The notes: generated by a model from the sequence alone, not told the origin. A stretch of 64,000 nt of DNA from Candidatus Kouleothrix ribensis (GCA_016722075.1 JADKGW010000001.1:5084001-5148000); one strand, 5' to 3'. Shown: positions 7,210 to 15,404, counted from the stretch's first letter. Translations and numbers: made by a program.

Positions 7210-8403
7210 ATGAGCTATAACATTCTCGATGATGGTACTATCTCCAGCCCGAACGGCTTCCGGGCTACCGGCGTGTCGGGCGGGCTGAAAGAGGTGCGCG
7301 CGCGCGACCTGGCGCTGGTGTACTCGCAGAAGCCGTGCCGGGTGGCAGCTGTGTTCACGACGAACATGATCTTAGCCGCGCCGGTGTTCTTCAATCAGGC
7401 CATCCTCTCACGCAACCGCGAGAATATCCGCGCAGTGCTGATCAACGCCGGGCAGGCCAACGCCGGCACCGGCCAGCAGGGCCTGGCCGACGCGATCGAG
7501 TGCGCCAAGCTCACCGCCGACGAGCTTGAGGTTGTGCGCGATAGCGTGCTGCTGATGTCGACCGGGCAGATCGGCGTGCCGCTGCCGATGCCGCGCATGA
7601 GAGACGCGATCCGCCGCGCGGTGTCTGAGCTCGATAGTGGCGGCGGCCGGCGTGCGGCGCTGGCGATCCTCACCGCCGACACTCGCCCGAAAGATCGCGC
7701 GCTGGTCGTGTCGCTGCGCGAGGGCCGGAGCGTCACGATCGCCGGCATGGCCAAGGGTGGGCGGCTCGCCGGCCCGCGCATGGGCACGATGCTGGCGGTG
7801 CTCACCGCCGACGTGGCGATCGACACGCGCCTACTGGCACGTTCGCTCGAGCAGAGCGTCGCGCAGTCGTTCGGCCGGCTAGCGCTCGACGGCCATGCCA
7901 GCCCGAACGATAATGTCGTGCTGCTGGCGAATGGCGCGGCCGAAAACACGCCGATCATCGACGCCAGCTCGTGGGAGTATGGCGCCTGGCAAGAGGCGCT
8001 CGATGCACTCTGCGCCGACCTGGCGCAGCAGGTGTTGCGCGATGCCGCCACCAGCGGCAAGACCATCCAGGTCTATGTGCGCGGCGCCGCGAGCGAGGTC
8101 GCTGCGCGCCAGGTAGCCGCCGCCATCGCGCACGCGCCGTCGGTGCGCTGGGCCTGTGCCCAGAGTGTGCCCGACTGGGGTGGGATGCTGGTGGCAGTTG
8201 GCGCCAGCGGTGCCGATCTGCGCCCCGACTTGCTTGAGCTGCGGCTTGGCGCGGTGCCGGTGATGCTCGAAGGCATCCCCGCGCGCTTCGAGCCGGCCGC
8301 AGCCGTGCAGGCGATCTCGGGGCCAGAGGTTGAGCTGACCGCCGATCTGCATATGGGCACTCATAGCGCAACCGTCTGGACGCGTACGACGCCGTTAGAC
8401 TGA
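7210..8403 (+). CDS. Divergent ArgJ-family protein (ornithine acetyltransferase fold)
   Basis: About 397 residues, alignable by eye along ArgJ (glutamate N-acetyltransferase of arginine synthesis). Retained: NGFRATGV start, VFTTNMILAAPV, NAGQANAGTG, the oxyanion STGQIG, the Lys in MAKGG, and Thr in MGTML, the residue at which ArgJ self-cleaves. Changed: the second-half motif normally DGDTSTND reads DGHASPND, GEGATK reads AATSGK (the catalytic Glu is gone), DPNWGR reads VPDWGG, and the C-terminal YVRINAxYRT tail is missing, the protein ending ATVWTRTTPLD. It probably folds and may self-process, but ordinary ArgJ chemistry is doubtful. No other arg gene is adjacent. Name it ArgJ-like, not argJ. 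Confidence 0.8.
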   Translation: MSYNILDDGTISSPNGFRATGVSGGLKEVRARDLALVYSQKPCRVAAVFTTNMILAAPVFFNQAILSRNRENIRAVLINAGQANAGTGQQGLADAIECAKLTADELEVVRDSVLLMSTGQIGVPLPMPRMRDAIRRAVSELDSGGGRRAALAILTADTRPKDRALVVSLREGRSVTIAGMAKGGRLAGPRMGTMLAVLTADVAIDTRLLARSLEQSVAQSFGRLALDGHASPNDNVVLLANGAAENTPIIDASSWEYGAWQEALDALCADLAQQVLRDAATSGKTIQVYVRGAASEVAARQVAAAIAHAPSVRWACAQSVPDWGGMLVAVGASGADLRPDLLELRLGAVPVMLEGIPARFEPAAAVQAISGPEVELTADLHMGTHSATVWTRTTPLD

Positions 8404-8483
8404 TTGGGGCGGCGGGCGCAGCCCGCCAAACCTTCCTGAACCATCAATCACTCGTTGAACATTGCCGTAGCACTAGAGATCCT

Positions 8484-9221
8484 ATGACCGTAAAGCTACC
8501 GATCTTTCCACTGAACACGGTGCTGTTCCCCGGCGCGCCGATCCAGCTGCACATCTTCGAAGATCGCTACCGGCTGATGATCGGGCGCTGTATCGAGCAG
8601 CGCAGCCCGTTCGGCGTGGTGCTGATCCGCGCCGGCAGCGAGGTGAACCCCGGCGACCCGTGGTTAGAGCGGCAGATTACGGCTGCCGGCGGCGGCGCCG
8701 CCGAGCTGAGCGCGCTGCGCCAGCAGATGGGCGGCGACGTGGTGCCCTATTCGATCGGCACGGCCGCGCAGATCGACATCGGCGAGAGCACCCGCATGGC
8801 CGATGGGCGCTACTTTCTCAGCGCGGTTGGCCAGCGGCGCTTTCGCATCCAATACATGGTGCAGCGCCAGCCCTACTATATCGCATCGGTGGCATATTTG
8901 CCCGAAGAAAGTAGCGCGGGCGGGGGCGAGGCGGCCCAGCAGCTGCGCGCATTGTACGCCCGCACCTGCACTGCGATCAGCACGGTGACCGGCGCCAACC
9001 TGGCCGGTGGCGGCCTGCCCGATGGCGTTGCTGATCTGACCTACTGGATGGCCCACCGCCTGCAGGTCGATACCACGCGCAAACAGCGCTGGCTCGAGGC
9101 CGATGTGGCTACGCGCCTGCGCGAAATGATCACCGCACTCCGGGCCGAGCTGGCGCTACTGCCCGATATCAACCCCGGCGAGCGCGAGCGCGGTTGGAGC
9201 GGGCCGGGGCCGTGGAATTAG
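8484..9221 (+). CDS. LON substrate-binding-domain protein
   Basis: About 245 residues with only the N-terminal domain of Lon protease (LON/PUA-like, residues 3-200): LPIFPLNTVLFPGAPIQLHI, FEDRYRLMIGRC, and RFRIQYMVQRQPYYIASVAY. No AAA+ or Ser-Lys protease domain follows, so it is a stand-alone LON-domain protein of unknown role, perhaps a substrate or partner-binding factor. The C-terminal quarter is helical (LTYWMAHRLQVD, TRLREMITALRAELALLPDI). It lies 25 bp before the YlxP gene and is probably cotranscribed. Confidence 0.85.
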   Translation: MTVKLPIFPLNTVLFPGAPIQLHIFEDRYRLMIGRCIEQRSPFGVVLIRAGSEVNPGDPWLERQITAAGGGAAELSALRQQMGGDVVPYSIGTAAQIDIGESTRMADGRYFLSAVGQRRFRIQYMVQRQPYYIASVAYLPEESSAGGGEAAQQLRALYARTCTAISTVTGANLAGGGLPDGVADLTYWMAHRLQVDTTRKQRWLEADVATRLREMITALRAELALLPDINPGERERGWSGPGPWN

Positions 9222-9246
9222 TTCGGCCTTAAGCCAACCCAAACGT

Positions 9247-9531
9247 ATGATCGTTGGAGCCTGCACAATCACCTTGTACCTGCACGGCGTCCACTCGCTG
9301 AAAGAGAAGCGCAGCATTGTTAAATCGGTGCTGGCGCGGCTGCGCAACGAGTTCAATGTATCGGCCGCCGAGATCGACGCGCACGATGCGCATGGGCGCG
9401 CGGTGCTCGGCGTGGCCTGCGTCTCGGGCTCGGCCGACTACGCGCGCGGCCAGCTTGAGGCGGTGGTGCGCTGGGTCGAAGAACATCGCCCCGATGTGCC
9501 GGTGATCGACTACGAGATTGAGCTTCTCTAA
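9247..9531 (+). CDS. YlxP/DUF503 family protein
   Basis: 94 residues matching the full DUF503 (YlxP) family: MIVGACTITLYLHGVHSLKE at the N-terminus, then KRSIVKSVLARLRNEFNVSA, with the typical terminal IDYEIELL. In many bacteria the gene neighbours rbfA/infB and is suspected to act in ribosome function, but no biochemical role is established. Here it follows the LON-domain gene by 25 bp instead. The length is normal. Confidence 0.88.
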   Translation: MIVGACTITLYLHGVHSLKEKRSIVKSVLARLRNEFNVSAAEIDAHDAHGRAVLGVACVSGSADYARGQLEAVVRWVEEHRPDVPVIDYEIELL

Positions 9532-9544
9532 GCGATCTTCGATT

Positions 9545-9680
9545 TGTTAATGGCAGGAGTTACGCGGTCGCCCGCATCTTGGGCAATGCCCGCCTGCGGC
9601 AGCGCGGTACGCGCGCACAACCGACAGCGCGAGCACAGACACGTCCCATGCTGCCGCAGGCACACACGCCGACTGCGTAT
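9545..9680 (-). repeat. Dispersed GCCTGCGGCAGC-type repeat
   Basis: The sequence from GGCAGGAGTTACGCGGTCGC through GGGCAATGCCCGCCTGCGGC is the reverse complement of the block at 22170-22220, differing at a few bases. A second CTGCCGCAGGC half lies near 9650. It fills the gap before the BchI-like gene and accounts for the spurious N-terminal extension of that frame. Confidence 0.7.
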
Positions 9681-9716
9681 GTCGTGATACTCGAAACTGA
9701 GAACTCAAAACTTCCA

Positions 9717-10745
9717 ATGGACGAACTGCTGACCTATCCATTTCTCGCGCTGGTTGGCCAGCCCGAGATGAAGACTGCGCTAGTGCTGGTGCTGGTGAAC
9801 CCGCAGATCGGCGGCGTGCTGCTGATCGGGCCGTATGGCGTGGGTAAAACCACGGCCGTGCGCGCGCTGGCCGACATTATGCCGACAATCGAGCGCGAGG
9901 ATCGCGACGGCGCGGGCCAGCCGGTGCTGCGGCGCGAGCCGATGCGGATCATCGAGCTGCCGCTGAACGCGCGCATCGAGGATGTGGTCGGCGGCATCAA
10001 CGAGCGGGTCGCGCTCGAGCAGCAGCGCATCCTGCTCGAAGAGGGCGTGCTGGCCAAAGCGCACCGCAACCTGCTGTATATCGACGAGATCAACCTGCTT
10101 GAGGCGCGTGTCACCGACGCGATCCTCGACGCGGCCGCGCAGGGCCGCACCTTCGTGCGGCGCGGGCCAATGACCCGGCTGTACCCTGCGCAGTTCGCGC
10201 TGGTTGGTTCGATGAACCCCGAAGAGGGCACGCTGCGCCCGCAGATTCTCGATCGCTTTGGCCTGCGGGTGTGGGTGGCGCCACTGGCCGAGCGCCGCCA
10301 GCGGCTCGAGGTGTATCGCCGGGCGCGCGCCTTTCGTGAAGCGCCCGAGGCCTTCCGCGAGCGCTATGCCGGCGAGCAGGCCAAACTAAAGCACGACGTT
10401 GCGACCGCGCGCGCGATCCTGCCGCAGGTGGTGGTGCCACCCGAGGCCGAGGAGTTCGCGCTCGGCTGCATCCAGGCCCTCAACATCCCCTCACATCGCG
10501 CCGAGATCGCGCTGCTCGAGGCCGCGCGCGCCCGCGCCGCCGCCGATAACCGCCTGGTCGTAACCCACGACGATATCGTAACGATCGCGCCGCTGGCGCT
10601 GCGCCAACGACGCAGCCTGCAGCTCGAGTCGTATGCCGCACAGATCGCGGTTGAAGATGCGGCGATCAGCGCAGCGCTGCGGCAGGTCGGTGTGGCTGGC
10701 CCAAACGGCGGTGCGCCGCGTGTACGCGGCAAGCCGCGCCACTAG
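9717..10745 (+). CDS. BchI/ChlI-like AAA+ ATPase (metal-chelatase I subunit type)
   Basis: About 343 residues, resembling the ATPase subunit that drives insertion of Mg2+ (BchI) or Co2+ into tetrapyrroles. YPFLALVGQPEMKTALVLVL at the N-terminus is followed by Walker A GPYGVGKTT, the ARIEDVVGGIN insert, Walker B NLLYIDEINLL, FVRRG, sensor 1 LVGSMNPEEG, LRPQILDRFGLRV, and sensor 2 in NIPSHRAEIALLEAARARAA. The start at 9717 (MDELLTYP) is chosen because upstream codons lie in a dispersed repeat. No BchD, BchH or CobN partner is nearby. The following cobalt/nickel transporter genes raise a cobalt-chelatase role as an alternative. Confidence 0.8.
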   Translation: MDELLTYPFLALVGQPEMKTALVLVLVNPQIGGVLLIGPYGVGKTTAVRALADIMPTIEREDRDGAGQPVLRREPMRIIELPLNARIEDVVGGINERVALEQQRILLEEGVLAKAHRNLLYIDEINLLEARVTDAILDAAAQGRTFVRRGPMTRLYPAQFALVGSMNPEEGTLRPQILDRFGLRVWVAPLAERRQRLEVYRRARAFREAPEAFRERYAGEQAKLKHDVATARAILPQVVVPPEAEEFALGCIQALNIPSHRAEIALLEAARARAAADNRLVVTHDDIVTIAPLALRQRRSLQLESYAAQIAVEDAAISAALRQVGVAGPNGGAPRVRGKPRH

Positions 10746-10790
10746 GCGCGGCCGGCAGCGCCACTGTGCCTCACCCGCTCAAATCAGGGC

Positions 10791-11165
10791 CTATCTGACG
10801 ATCACCTGCATCCGCTGGGCCACGTGGATTGTACACATCAGCTCGTACGTGCCGCGGTTGTAGTATTGCTGCACGAAGCGCTGGCCCGGCTCGATCTTGA
10901 ATGGGCCGATCTGAACGGCCTGAGAGTCGTCGTTGCGAATCACCAGCACGTCTTGCCGGTTGAGCGTCAGGTTGATCGTCTGCGGCAGCGCCGGCGTCGC
11001 TGCGCCACTGGCCCCGCGCGCGGCCGTGCCGGGCGGAATGACGAACACAACCTCGCGATCGGCCGCGCTAGGCGCCCGCAGCCACCAGGCGGCCGCGCCG
11101 ATCGCGAGGATCGCGGCCACACCAATACCTACTATGATCATGCGCCTGAGCTTTGTTGCTTGCAT
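10791..11165 (-). CDS. Membrane-anchored small cupredoxin-like protein
   Basis: About 124 residues: an N-terminal signal anchor (RRMIIVGIGVAAILAIGAAA) and one small beta-sandwich domain with the terminal YELMCTIHVAQRMQVIV, giving Cys, His and Met in type-1 copper order. The usual first His ligand after the N-x-D turn is not seen; that segment reads NDDSQAVQIGPF. Copper binding may be altered or absent, or the domain may be only cupredoxin-like. The ATG at 11165 has GAGGG five bases upstream; an ATG at 11177 is possible. It converges on the BchI-like gene with a 45-bp gap and diverges from cbiM. Confidence 0.65.
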   Translation of the reverse strand: MQATKLRRMIIVGIGVAAILAIGAAAWWLRAPSAADREVVFVIPPGTAARGASGAATPALPQTINLTLNRQDVLVIRNDDSQAVQIGPFKIEPGQRFVQQYYNRGTYELMCTIHVAQRMQVIVR

Positions 11166-11444
11166 ATCAGCCCTCATACCACCTTTGCCTACACACTTCA
11201 ACGACGTGCGCACGCTGCCTGCCAATACGCTGTGGTTGTACTCGGCCGGCCCGATTCTGTCAAGCGCCTGGCCTATCTTCACAGCATGGCTGTAATGCCG
11301 GGCGCGCCGGCGAGACTATACGGCTATGATCGTCGCTATCATCAGGCATTGTACCAGCACATCCGTTCGGTTTCAGTACATCCCTACAGCAGAATCGTGC
11401 GTAGTTACGCAGGGTACACGGCCGTATTTCGCACATTCATTCGG

Positions 11445-11515
11445 GTGTTGCCATTGACAAGCAACACGGTGCGGAGTATAGTATTGCAACTCATTGCAGT
11501 TAGTAATACTTGCGA
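11445..11515 (+). promoter_or_regulatory. Promoter and candidate metal operator of the cbi transporter operon
   Basis: A consensus sigma70-type promoter: TTGACA (11454-11459), a 17-base spacer and TATAGT (11477-11482). The -35 lies between arms of a 7-bp inverted repeat GTGTTGC (11445-11451)/GCAACAC (11461-11467). Just after the -10 are repeats TTGCAA (11484), TTGCAG (11494) and TTGCGA (11510). TTGCAA-spacer-TTGCAA resembles the box of the Fur-family nickel regulator Nur of Streptomyces; the regulator here is unknown. No cobalamin riboswitch was recognised in the leader. Confidence 0.6.
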
Positions 11516-11585
11516 AAAGCAGGTAGTGCGACCGATGGGCGCACTGGCGCACGGCCAGATAGGTGAGCTGATCAGGAGGTAGCGG

Positions 11586-12713
11586 ATGCATATTCCCGAT
11601 GGATACCTCAGCCCTGCAACATGTGCCACGCTCTACGCAGCGTCGGCGCCGTTCTGGTATATCGCACTACAGCGGGTCAAGCGCTTACTCAGCAGCCGGC
11701 TGGTGCCGCTGATCTCGCTGTTTGCGGCATTCTCGTTCGTGATCATGATGTTCAACCTGCCGCTGCCGGGTGGCACCACCGGCCACGCGGTGGGTATGGG
11801 CATTGCCGCGATTGTGCTGGGGCCGTGGGCCTCGATGCTGGCGATCTCGGTTGCGCTGTTGATTCAGGCCGTGTTCTTCGGCGATGGCGGTATCACTGCG
11901 TTTGGCGCAAACTGCTTCAATATGGCGATCGTCGGTTCGCTGGTGGCCTACTGGGTCTATCGCGCGGTGGCCGGCCGCGCCGCAATTGGCGCTACCCGCC
12001 GGGTGGTCGCCGGTGCGCTTGCCGGCTATGTGGCGATCAATGTCGCCGCGCTGCTCACCGCGATTGAGTTTGGCATCCAGCCGGCGCTGTACACCGATGC
12101 CAGCGGCGCGCCGTTGTATGCGCCCTACCCGCTGAATATCGCCATCCCGGCTATGATGCTCGGCCACCTGACGATCGCCGGCCTGGCTGAGCTGCTGGTG
12201 ACCGGCGGGGTGGTGGCATATCTGCAGCGCTCCGACCCGGCGCTCCTGAAGCTGACCGCGCCGAACGCGCGTGGCAGCGAGGAGGGCATGCAGGCGGTGG
12301 CCCGGCGGGGCGGCTGGGCAGCGACCCGGCGGCTGTGGATTGGCCTGGCCGCATTAATGATTCTGTCGCCGCTGGGCTTGCTGGCCGCCGGTAGTGCCTG
12401 GGGCGAGTGGGGCGCTGCCGATTTCGCGAGCGGCCAGGCGCGCCGGGAAATTCAAGCCGCCTCGGGCAATGTCGCCCCACCGCCTAGTGCGCCGGCCGGC
12501 CTCGATCGGCTTTCGTCGGTTTGGACTGCGCCGATCCCCGATTATGCGCCGCCATGGATGAAGAGTGCGGCCTTCGGTTACATCCTTTCGGCCATGGTTG
12601 GTATTGGCCTGGTGATCCTCACATTCTTCCTGATCAGCTGGGTCGCACGGCTGCTGCGTGGCCGCGACCAGCCCGAGGCGCCGACTTCGGCGCCCGGCAG
12701 CGGCACAGCCTGA
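11586..12713 (+). CDS. cbiM: Cobalt/nickel ECF transporter substrate-binding subunit CbiM with fused C-terminal CbiN/PDGLE-like part
   Basis: About 375 residues. Begins MHIPDGYLS; in CbiM/NikM the N-terminal Met-His is part of the metal site, so the start at 11586 (with AGGAGG upstream) is firm. Six to seven hydrophobic segments follow, with the typical LPLPGGTTGHAVGMG, AVFFGDGGITAFGANCFNMA and PYPLNIAIPAMMLGH. After a linker near 245, a further segment with two TM helices and PIPDYAPPWMKS resembles the PDGLE/CbiN module, so M and N functions are fused. It takes up Co2+ or Ni2+ with CbiQ and CbiO downstream. Which metal cannot be decided from sequence. Confidence 0.92.
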   Translation: MHIPDGYLSPATCATLYAASAPFWYIALQRVKRLLSSRLVPLISLFAAFSFVIMMFNLPLPGGTTGHAVGMGIAAIVLGPWASMLAISVALLIQAVFFGDGGITAFGANCFNMAIVGSLVAYWVYRAVAGRAAIGATRRVVAGALAGYVAINVAALLTAIEFGIQPALYTDASGAPLYAPYPLNIAIPAMMLGHLTIAGLAELLVTGGVVAYLQRSDPALLKLTAPNARGSEEGMQAVARRGGWAATRRLWIGLAALMILSPLGLLAAGSAWGEWGAADFASGQARREIQAASGNVAPPPSAPAGLDRLSSVWTAPIPDYAPPWMKSAAFGYILSAMVGIGLVILTFFLISWVARLLRGRDQPEAPTSAPGSGTA

Positions 12714-12821
12714 TCTGCGCTGGCCTGCGCACCAGCCAACCGCTGGCGCGCAGGCCCTACAAAACGAGTGTTGGGCTGGGTCGTCGCAGCTACTGCAGTG
12801 GCTCGCGCGGCCGGCCCAGAA

Positions 12822-13706
12822 ATGATAAGAGCGATGGCCGCTTCAAACCAAACTGTTCGCGCGCCCGGCCGGGGTGCCGCCACGCGCCGACGCCGGAAGA
12901 GCTTCGTCGAGCGCACGATCGCCGAGCTATCGGGCGCAATGGAGCGTGCGCTATACGCCGAGGAGCTGGCGCGCGCCGACGGGCTGCTACAGCGGCTCGA
13001 CCCGCGCGTGAAGGTGGTGGGCCTGCTGGCGCTGATCGTGGCGGCCGCGCTGGCCCACAACATCCTGGTAATCCTTGCGCTGTTTGGCGTGGCGCTGGTG
13101 CTGGCGCTGCTGTCGCATGTGCCGTTCCGCACGCTCGCGACGCGCGTGTGGGTCGGCGCGCTGCTCTTCACCGGCATGCTCGCGCTGCCGGCGATCTTCA
13201 TCACGCCCGGCCAGCCGCTGTATCGCCTGCCGCTGCTGGGCTGGCCGATCACTGCGCAGGGGCTGTCGAGTGCGGCCTACCTGGTCACACGGGTCGAAAC
13301 TGCCGCGACGCTCTCGCTGCTGCTGATCTTGTGTACGCCCTGGACGCACGTGCTCAAGGCGCTGCGTGTGCTGCGCGTGCCGGTCGTGTTCGTGGTGATC
13401 CTGGGCATGACCTTCCGCTACATCTTCTTGATGCTACAGACCGCGCGCGACATGTTCGAGTCGCGCCAGAGCCGTATGGTCGGCACGCTGGCGGGGCCGG
13501 AACGGCGCCGGCTGGCGGCAGCCAGCGTGGGCGTGCTGCTGAGCAAGACGCTCAATCTGAGCGGCGATGTGTACATGGCCATGCAGTCGCGCGGCTTTCG
13601 CGGCGAGGTCTACACGCTCGACGAATTTGCCATGCAGGTGCGCGATTGGCTTGCGCTGGCGGGGTTCGTGGCGCTGGCGGCGCTGGCCTTCTGGCTCGGC
13701 CGCTAG
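12822..13706 (+). CDS. cbiQ: ECF transporter T component CbiQ
   Basis: About 294 residues of transmembrane coupling protein linking CbiM to the ATPase. After a basic, probably cytoplasmic, N-terminus come several TM helices (VVGLLALIVAAALAHNILVI, LVILALFGVALVLALL, ALLFTGMLALPAIF). The coupling motifs of the family are present: TPWTHVLKALRVLRVP and FVVILGMTFRYIFLM, then the ATPase-contact region ARDMFESRQSRM and AMQSRGFRG. The start is uncertain: ATG 12822 or 12834 both avoid the unconserved upstream part, and neither has a strong ribosome site. It follows cbiM by about 110 bp. Confidence 0.9.
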   Translation: MIRAMAASNQTVRAPGRGAATRRRRKSFVERTIAELSGAMERALYAEELARADGLLQRLDPRVKVVGLLALIVAAALAHNILVILALFGVALVLALLSHVPFRTLATRVWVGALLFTGMLALPAIFITPGQPLYRLPLLGWPITAQGLSSAAYLVTRVETAATLSLLLILCTPWTHVLKALRVLRVPVVFVVILGMTFRYIFLMLQTARDMFESRQSRMVGTLAGPERRRLAAASVGVLLSKTLNLSGDVYMAMQSRGFRGEVYTLDEFAMQVRDWLALAGFVALAALAFWLGR

Positions 13707-13720
13707 AGCACGTGGTTCAG

Positions 13721-13738
13721 CCGAACGTTACCGTTCGG
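13721..13738 (+). other. Intercistronic hairpin between cbiQ and cbiO
   Basis: CCGAACG and CGTTCGG form a 7-bp perfect stem with TTAC loop, without a following T-run. It could stabilise or attenuate the cbi mRNA rather than end it. Confidence 0.35.
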
Positions 13739-13821
13739 CGGGGGTGTGGCGTGGCCGCTCGCCCTCCCGGCACGATCACGGCGTACAGGAAGCGCTTTTC
13801 CTGAAGTATTAGGACATAACC

Positions 13822-14634
13822 ATGGCAGAGATTGTCTTCGATGTTCAGAACGTAGTCTACCGCTATAATGCCGAGGTCACCGCGCTGAACGGGCTATCGC
13901 TACAGATTGCGCGCGGCGAGCGCGTCGCCATTCTTGGCGCGAACGGCTCGGGCAAATCGACCCTGTTGCGGCTGCTCGATGGGCTGTACTTCCCCGATAG
14001 CGGCAGCATTACGGCGTTTGGCGCGCCGCTGACCGAGCAGCAGTTGCAAGACGACGCATTTGCGTTCGCGTTCCGCCGCCGCGTGGCGCTGGTGTTTCAG
14101 AACCCCGACGTGCAGCTGTTCAGCCCGACGGTGTTCGACGAAGTAGCGTTTGGCCCGCTCCAGCTGCGCTGGCCGAAAGACCAGATCCGCAGCAAAGTGG
14201 CCGAGACGCTCGATCTGCTCGAGATTACCCACCTCAAAGATCGCTCGCCGCACCGGCTCTCGGGTGGCGAGAAGAAGCGCGTGGCGCTGGCCTCGGTGCT
14301 GATCCTCGACCCTGAGGTGCTGCTGATGGACGAGCCAACCGCCGCGCTCGACCCGAAGAGCCAGAGCATGGTCGTCGACTTTCTAATCGGCTGGAGCGGC
14401 GGCGCGAAGACTGTGATCACCGCCACGCACGACCTCGACATTGTTGGCGAGATCGCCGACCGCTGCTATGTGTTTCAGTCCGGCGCCGCAGTTGGTGCGG
14501 GCACGCCCGAGCAGATCTTGGATGACCAGCCGCTGCTTGAGCGCAGCAACCTCATTCATGCGCACCGGCACCTGCACGGCGACGAGATCCACGCGCACCC
14601 GCACTTTCACCTGGGCCACGAGCACACGCACTAG
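13822..14634 (+). CDS. cbiO: ECF transporter ATP-binding protein CbiO with His-rich tail
   Basis: About 270 residues, ABC ATPase energising cobalt/nickel uptake with CbiM and CbiQ. Walker A is GANGSGKST (about residues 38-46), Q-loop VALVFQNPDVQLFSPTVFDE, signature LSGGEKKRVALA, Walker B VLLMDEPTAALDP, and H-loop TATHDLD. The C-terminus is unusually rich in His (HAHRHLHGDEIHAHPHF then HLGHEHTH), as in some nickel/cobalt handling proteins, and may buffer or sense the metal. Start ATG at 13822 has TTAGGACATAACC upstream. Last gene of the operon; a dispersed repeat with a hairpin follows. Confidence 0.93.
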   Translation: MAEIVFDVQNVVYRYNAEVTALNGLSLQIARGERVAILGANGSGKSTLLRLLDGLYFPDSGSITAFGAPLTEQQLQDDAFAFAFRRRVALVFQNPDVQLFSPTVFDEVAFGPLQLRWPKDQIRSKVAETLDLLEITHLKDRSPHRLSGGEKKRVALASVLILDPEVLLMDEPTAALDPKSQSMVVDFLIGWSGGAKTVITATHDLDIVGEIADRCYVFQSGAAVGAGTPEQILDDQPLLERSNLIHAHRHLHGDEIHAHPHFHLGHEHTH

Positions 14635-14644
14635 CATGCGCGCA

Positions 14645-14700
14645 GCCCGAGCCTACGCGGCTGGCGGTTTTTTGCCAGCGGCAGCATGCAGGCGCCACGC
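14645..14700 (+). repeat. Partial dispersed repeat with T-run hairpin
   Basis: TACGCGGCTGGCGG, TTTTTT, then GCCAGCGGCAGCATG parallels the start of the repeat at 21980 (TACGCAGTCGGCG, T-run, GCCTGCGGCAGCATGG). GCTGGC/GCCAGC can pair. Lying between the convergent cbiO and VTT genes, it may also act as a terminator. Confidence 0.5.
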
Positions 14701-14712
14701 AGCAGGGGTAGC

Positions 14713-15342
14713 TCAGGCGCCTGCTGTGCAGAACCGAATGCCCAACCCGGCGATGATCGCGATGCGAATCATGCGGCTGAGGAACACGGCGGTGAAGAAC
14801 AGCCAGTAGGGCACATCGAGCGCACCGGCAGCCAGCCCGGCCACGTCGAAGGTTGGGTTAGGTGGGGCCGAGAGCACAAACAGCACCGCGAATGCGCGCC
14901 AGGGGTGTTGGAGCTGGCGGTGAACCCACAGGTAGAAGCGCGTCTCCTCGAACATGGCGCGGCCCGAGCGGCCGATGAAGAAGGCCACCGACTCGCCCAG
15001 CGCCGAGCCGAGCGCGCCGGCCACGATCAGCAGCGGCAGGTTGTCGCTCTGCGCGGCCATACACGCAACGATCGGGATGTAGGGGGTTGGCACGATCGTC
15101 GTGGCGTTGGCCAGCAGTGTGATCAGAAACACGCCCAGGTAGCTGAACGCGCCCAGGCGCCGCACCAGGTCGGGCGGCAGCAGGTAGTAGGCGGCTACAT
15201 TCAGCAGCACCGCCAGGGCGCCAAACGCGAGCGCGCGCACCAGGGCACGCCGCTTATCGCGCGCGTGGTGCGCCGCCGTGGTGGGCGCGCCGGCATAGGG
15301 CGCCGCCGTGGTGGGCATGTCGCGCTCGCTTGAGTCGGGCAT
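14713..15342 (-). CDS. VTT-domain (DedA/SNARE-associated-like) membrane protein
   Basis: About 209 residues with four to six hydrophobic segments. After a Pro/Ala/Thr-rich soluble N-terminus come ALVRALAFGALAVLLNVAAY, GVFLITLLANATTIVPTPYI, then the glycine-rich re-entrant motif AGALGSALGESVAFFIGRSG and a second half SAPPNPTFDVAGLAAGALDV, both typical of the VTT domain. Bacterial members are proposed lipid transporters/scramblases (undecaprenyl phosphate for DedA/PopT). The substrate here is unknown. Convergent with cbiO. Confidence 0.78.
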   Translation of the reverse strand: MPDSSERDMPTTAAPYAGAPTTAAHHARDKRRALVRALAFGALAVLLNVAAYYLLPPDLVRRLGAFSYLGVFLITLLANATTIVPTPYIPIVACMAAQSDNLPLLIVAGALGSALGESVAFFIGRSGRAMFEETRFYLWVHRQLQHPWRAFAVLFVLSAPPNPTFDVAGLAAGALDVPYWLFFTAVFLSRMIRIAIIAGLGIRFCTAGA

Positions 15343-15404
15343 GGTTCAATAATCCCTGGCATTGCACCGGGCCGCAGTGGCATAGTGTCGCCTGTGAGTA
15401 GAGG

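Noticed and set aside
12521..13804. 427-codon frame spanning cbiM end and cbiQ
   Set aside because: Out-of-frame shadow; cbiQ motifs are in another frame.
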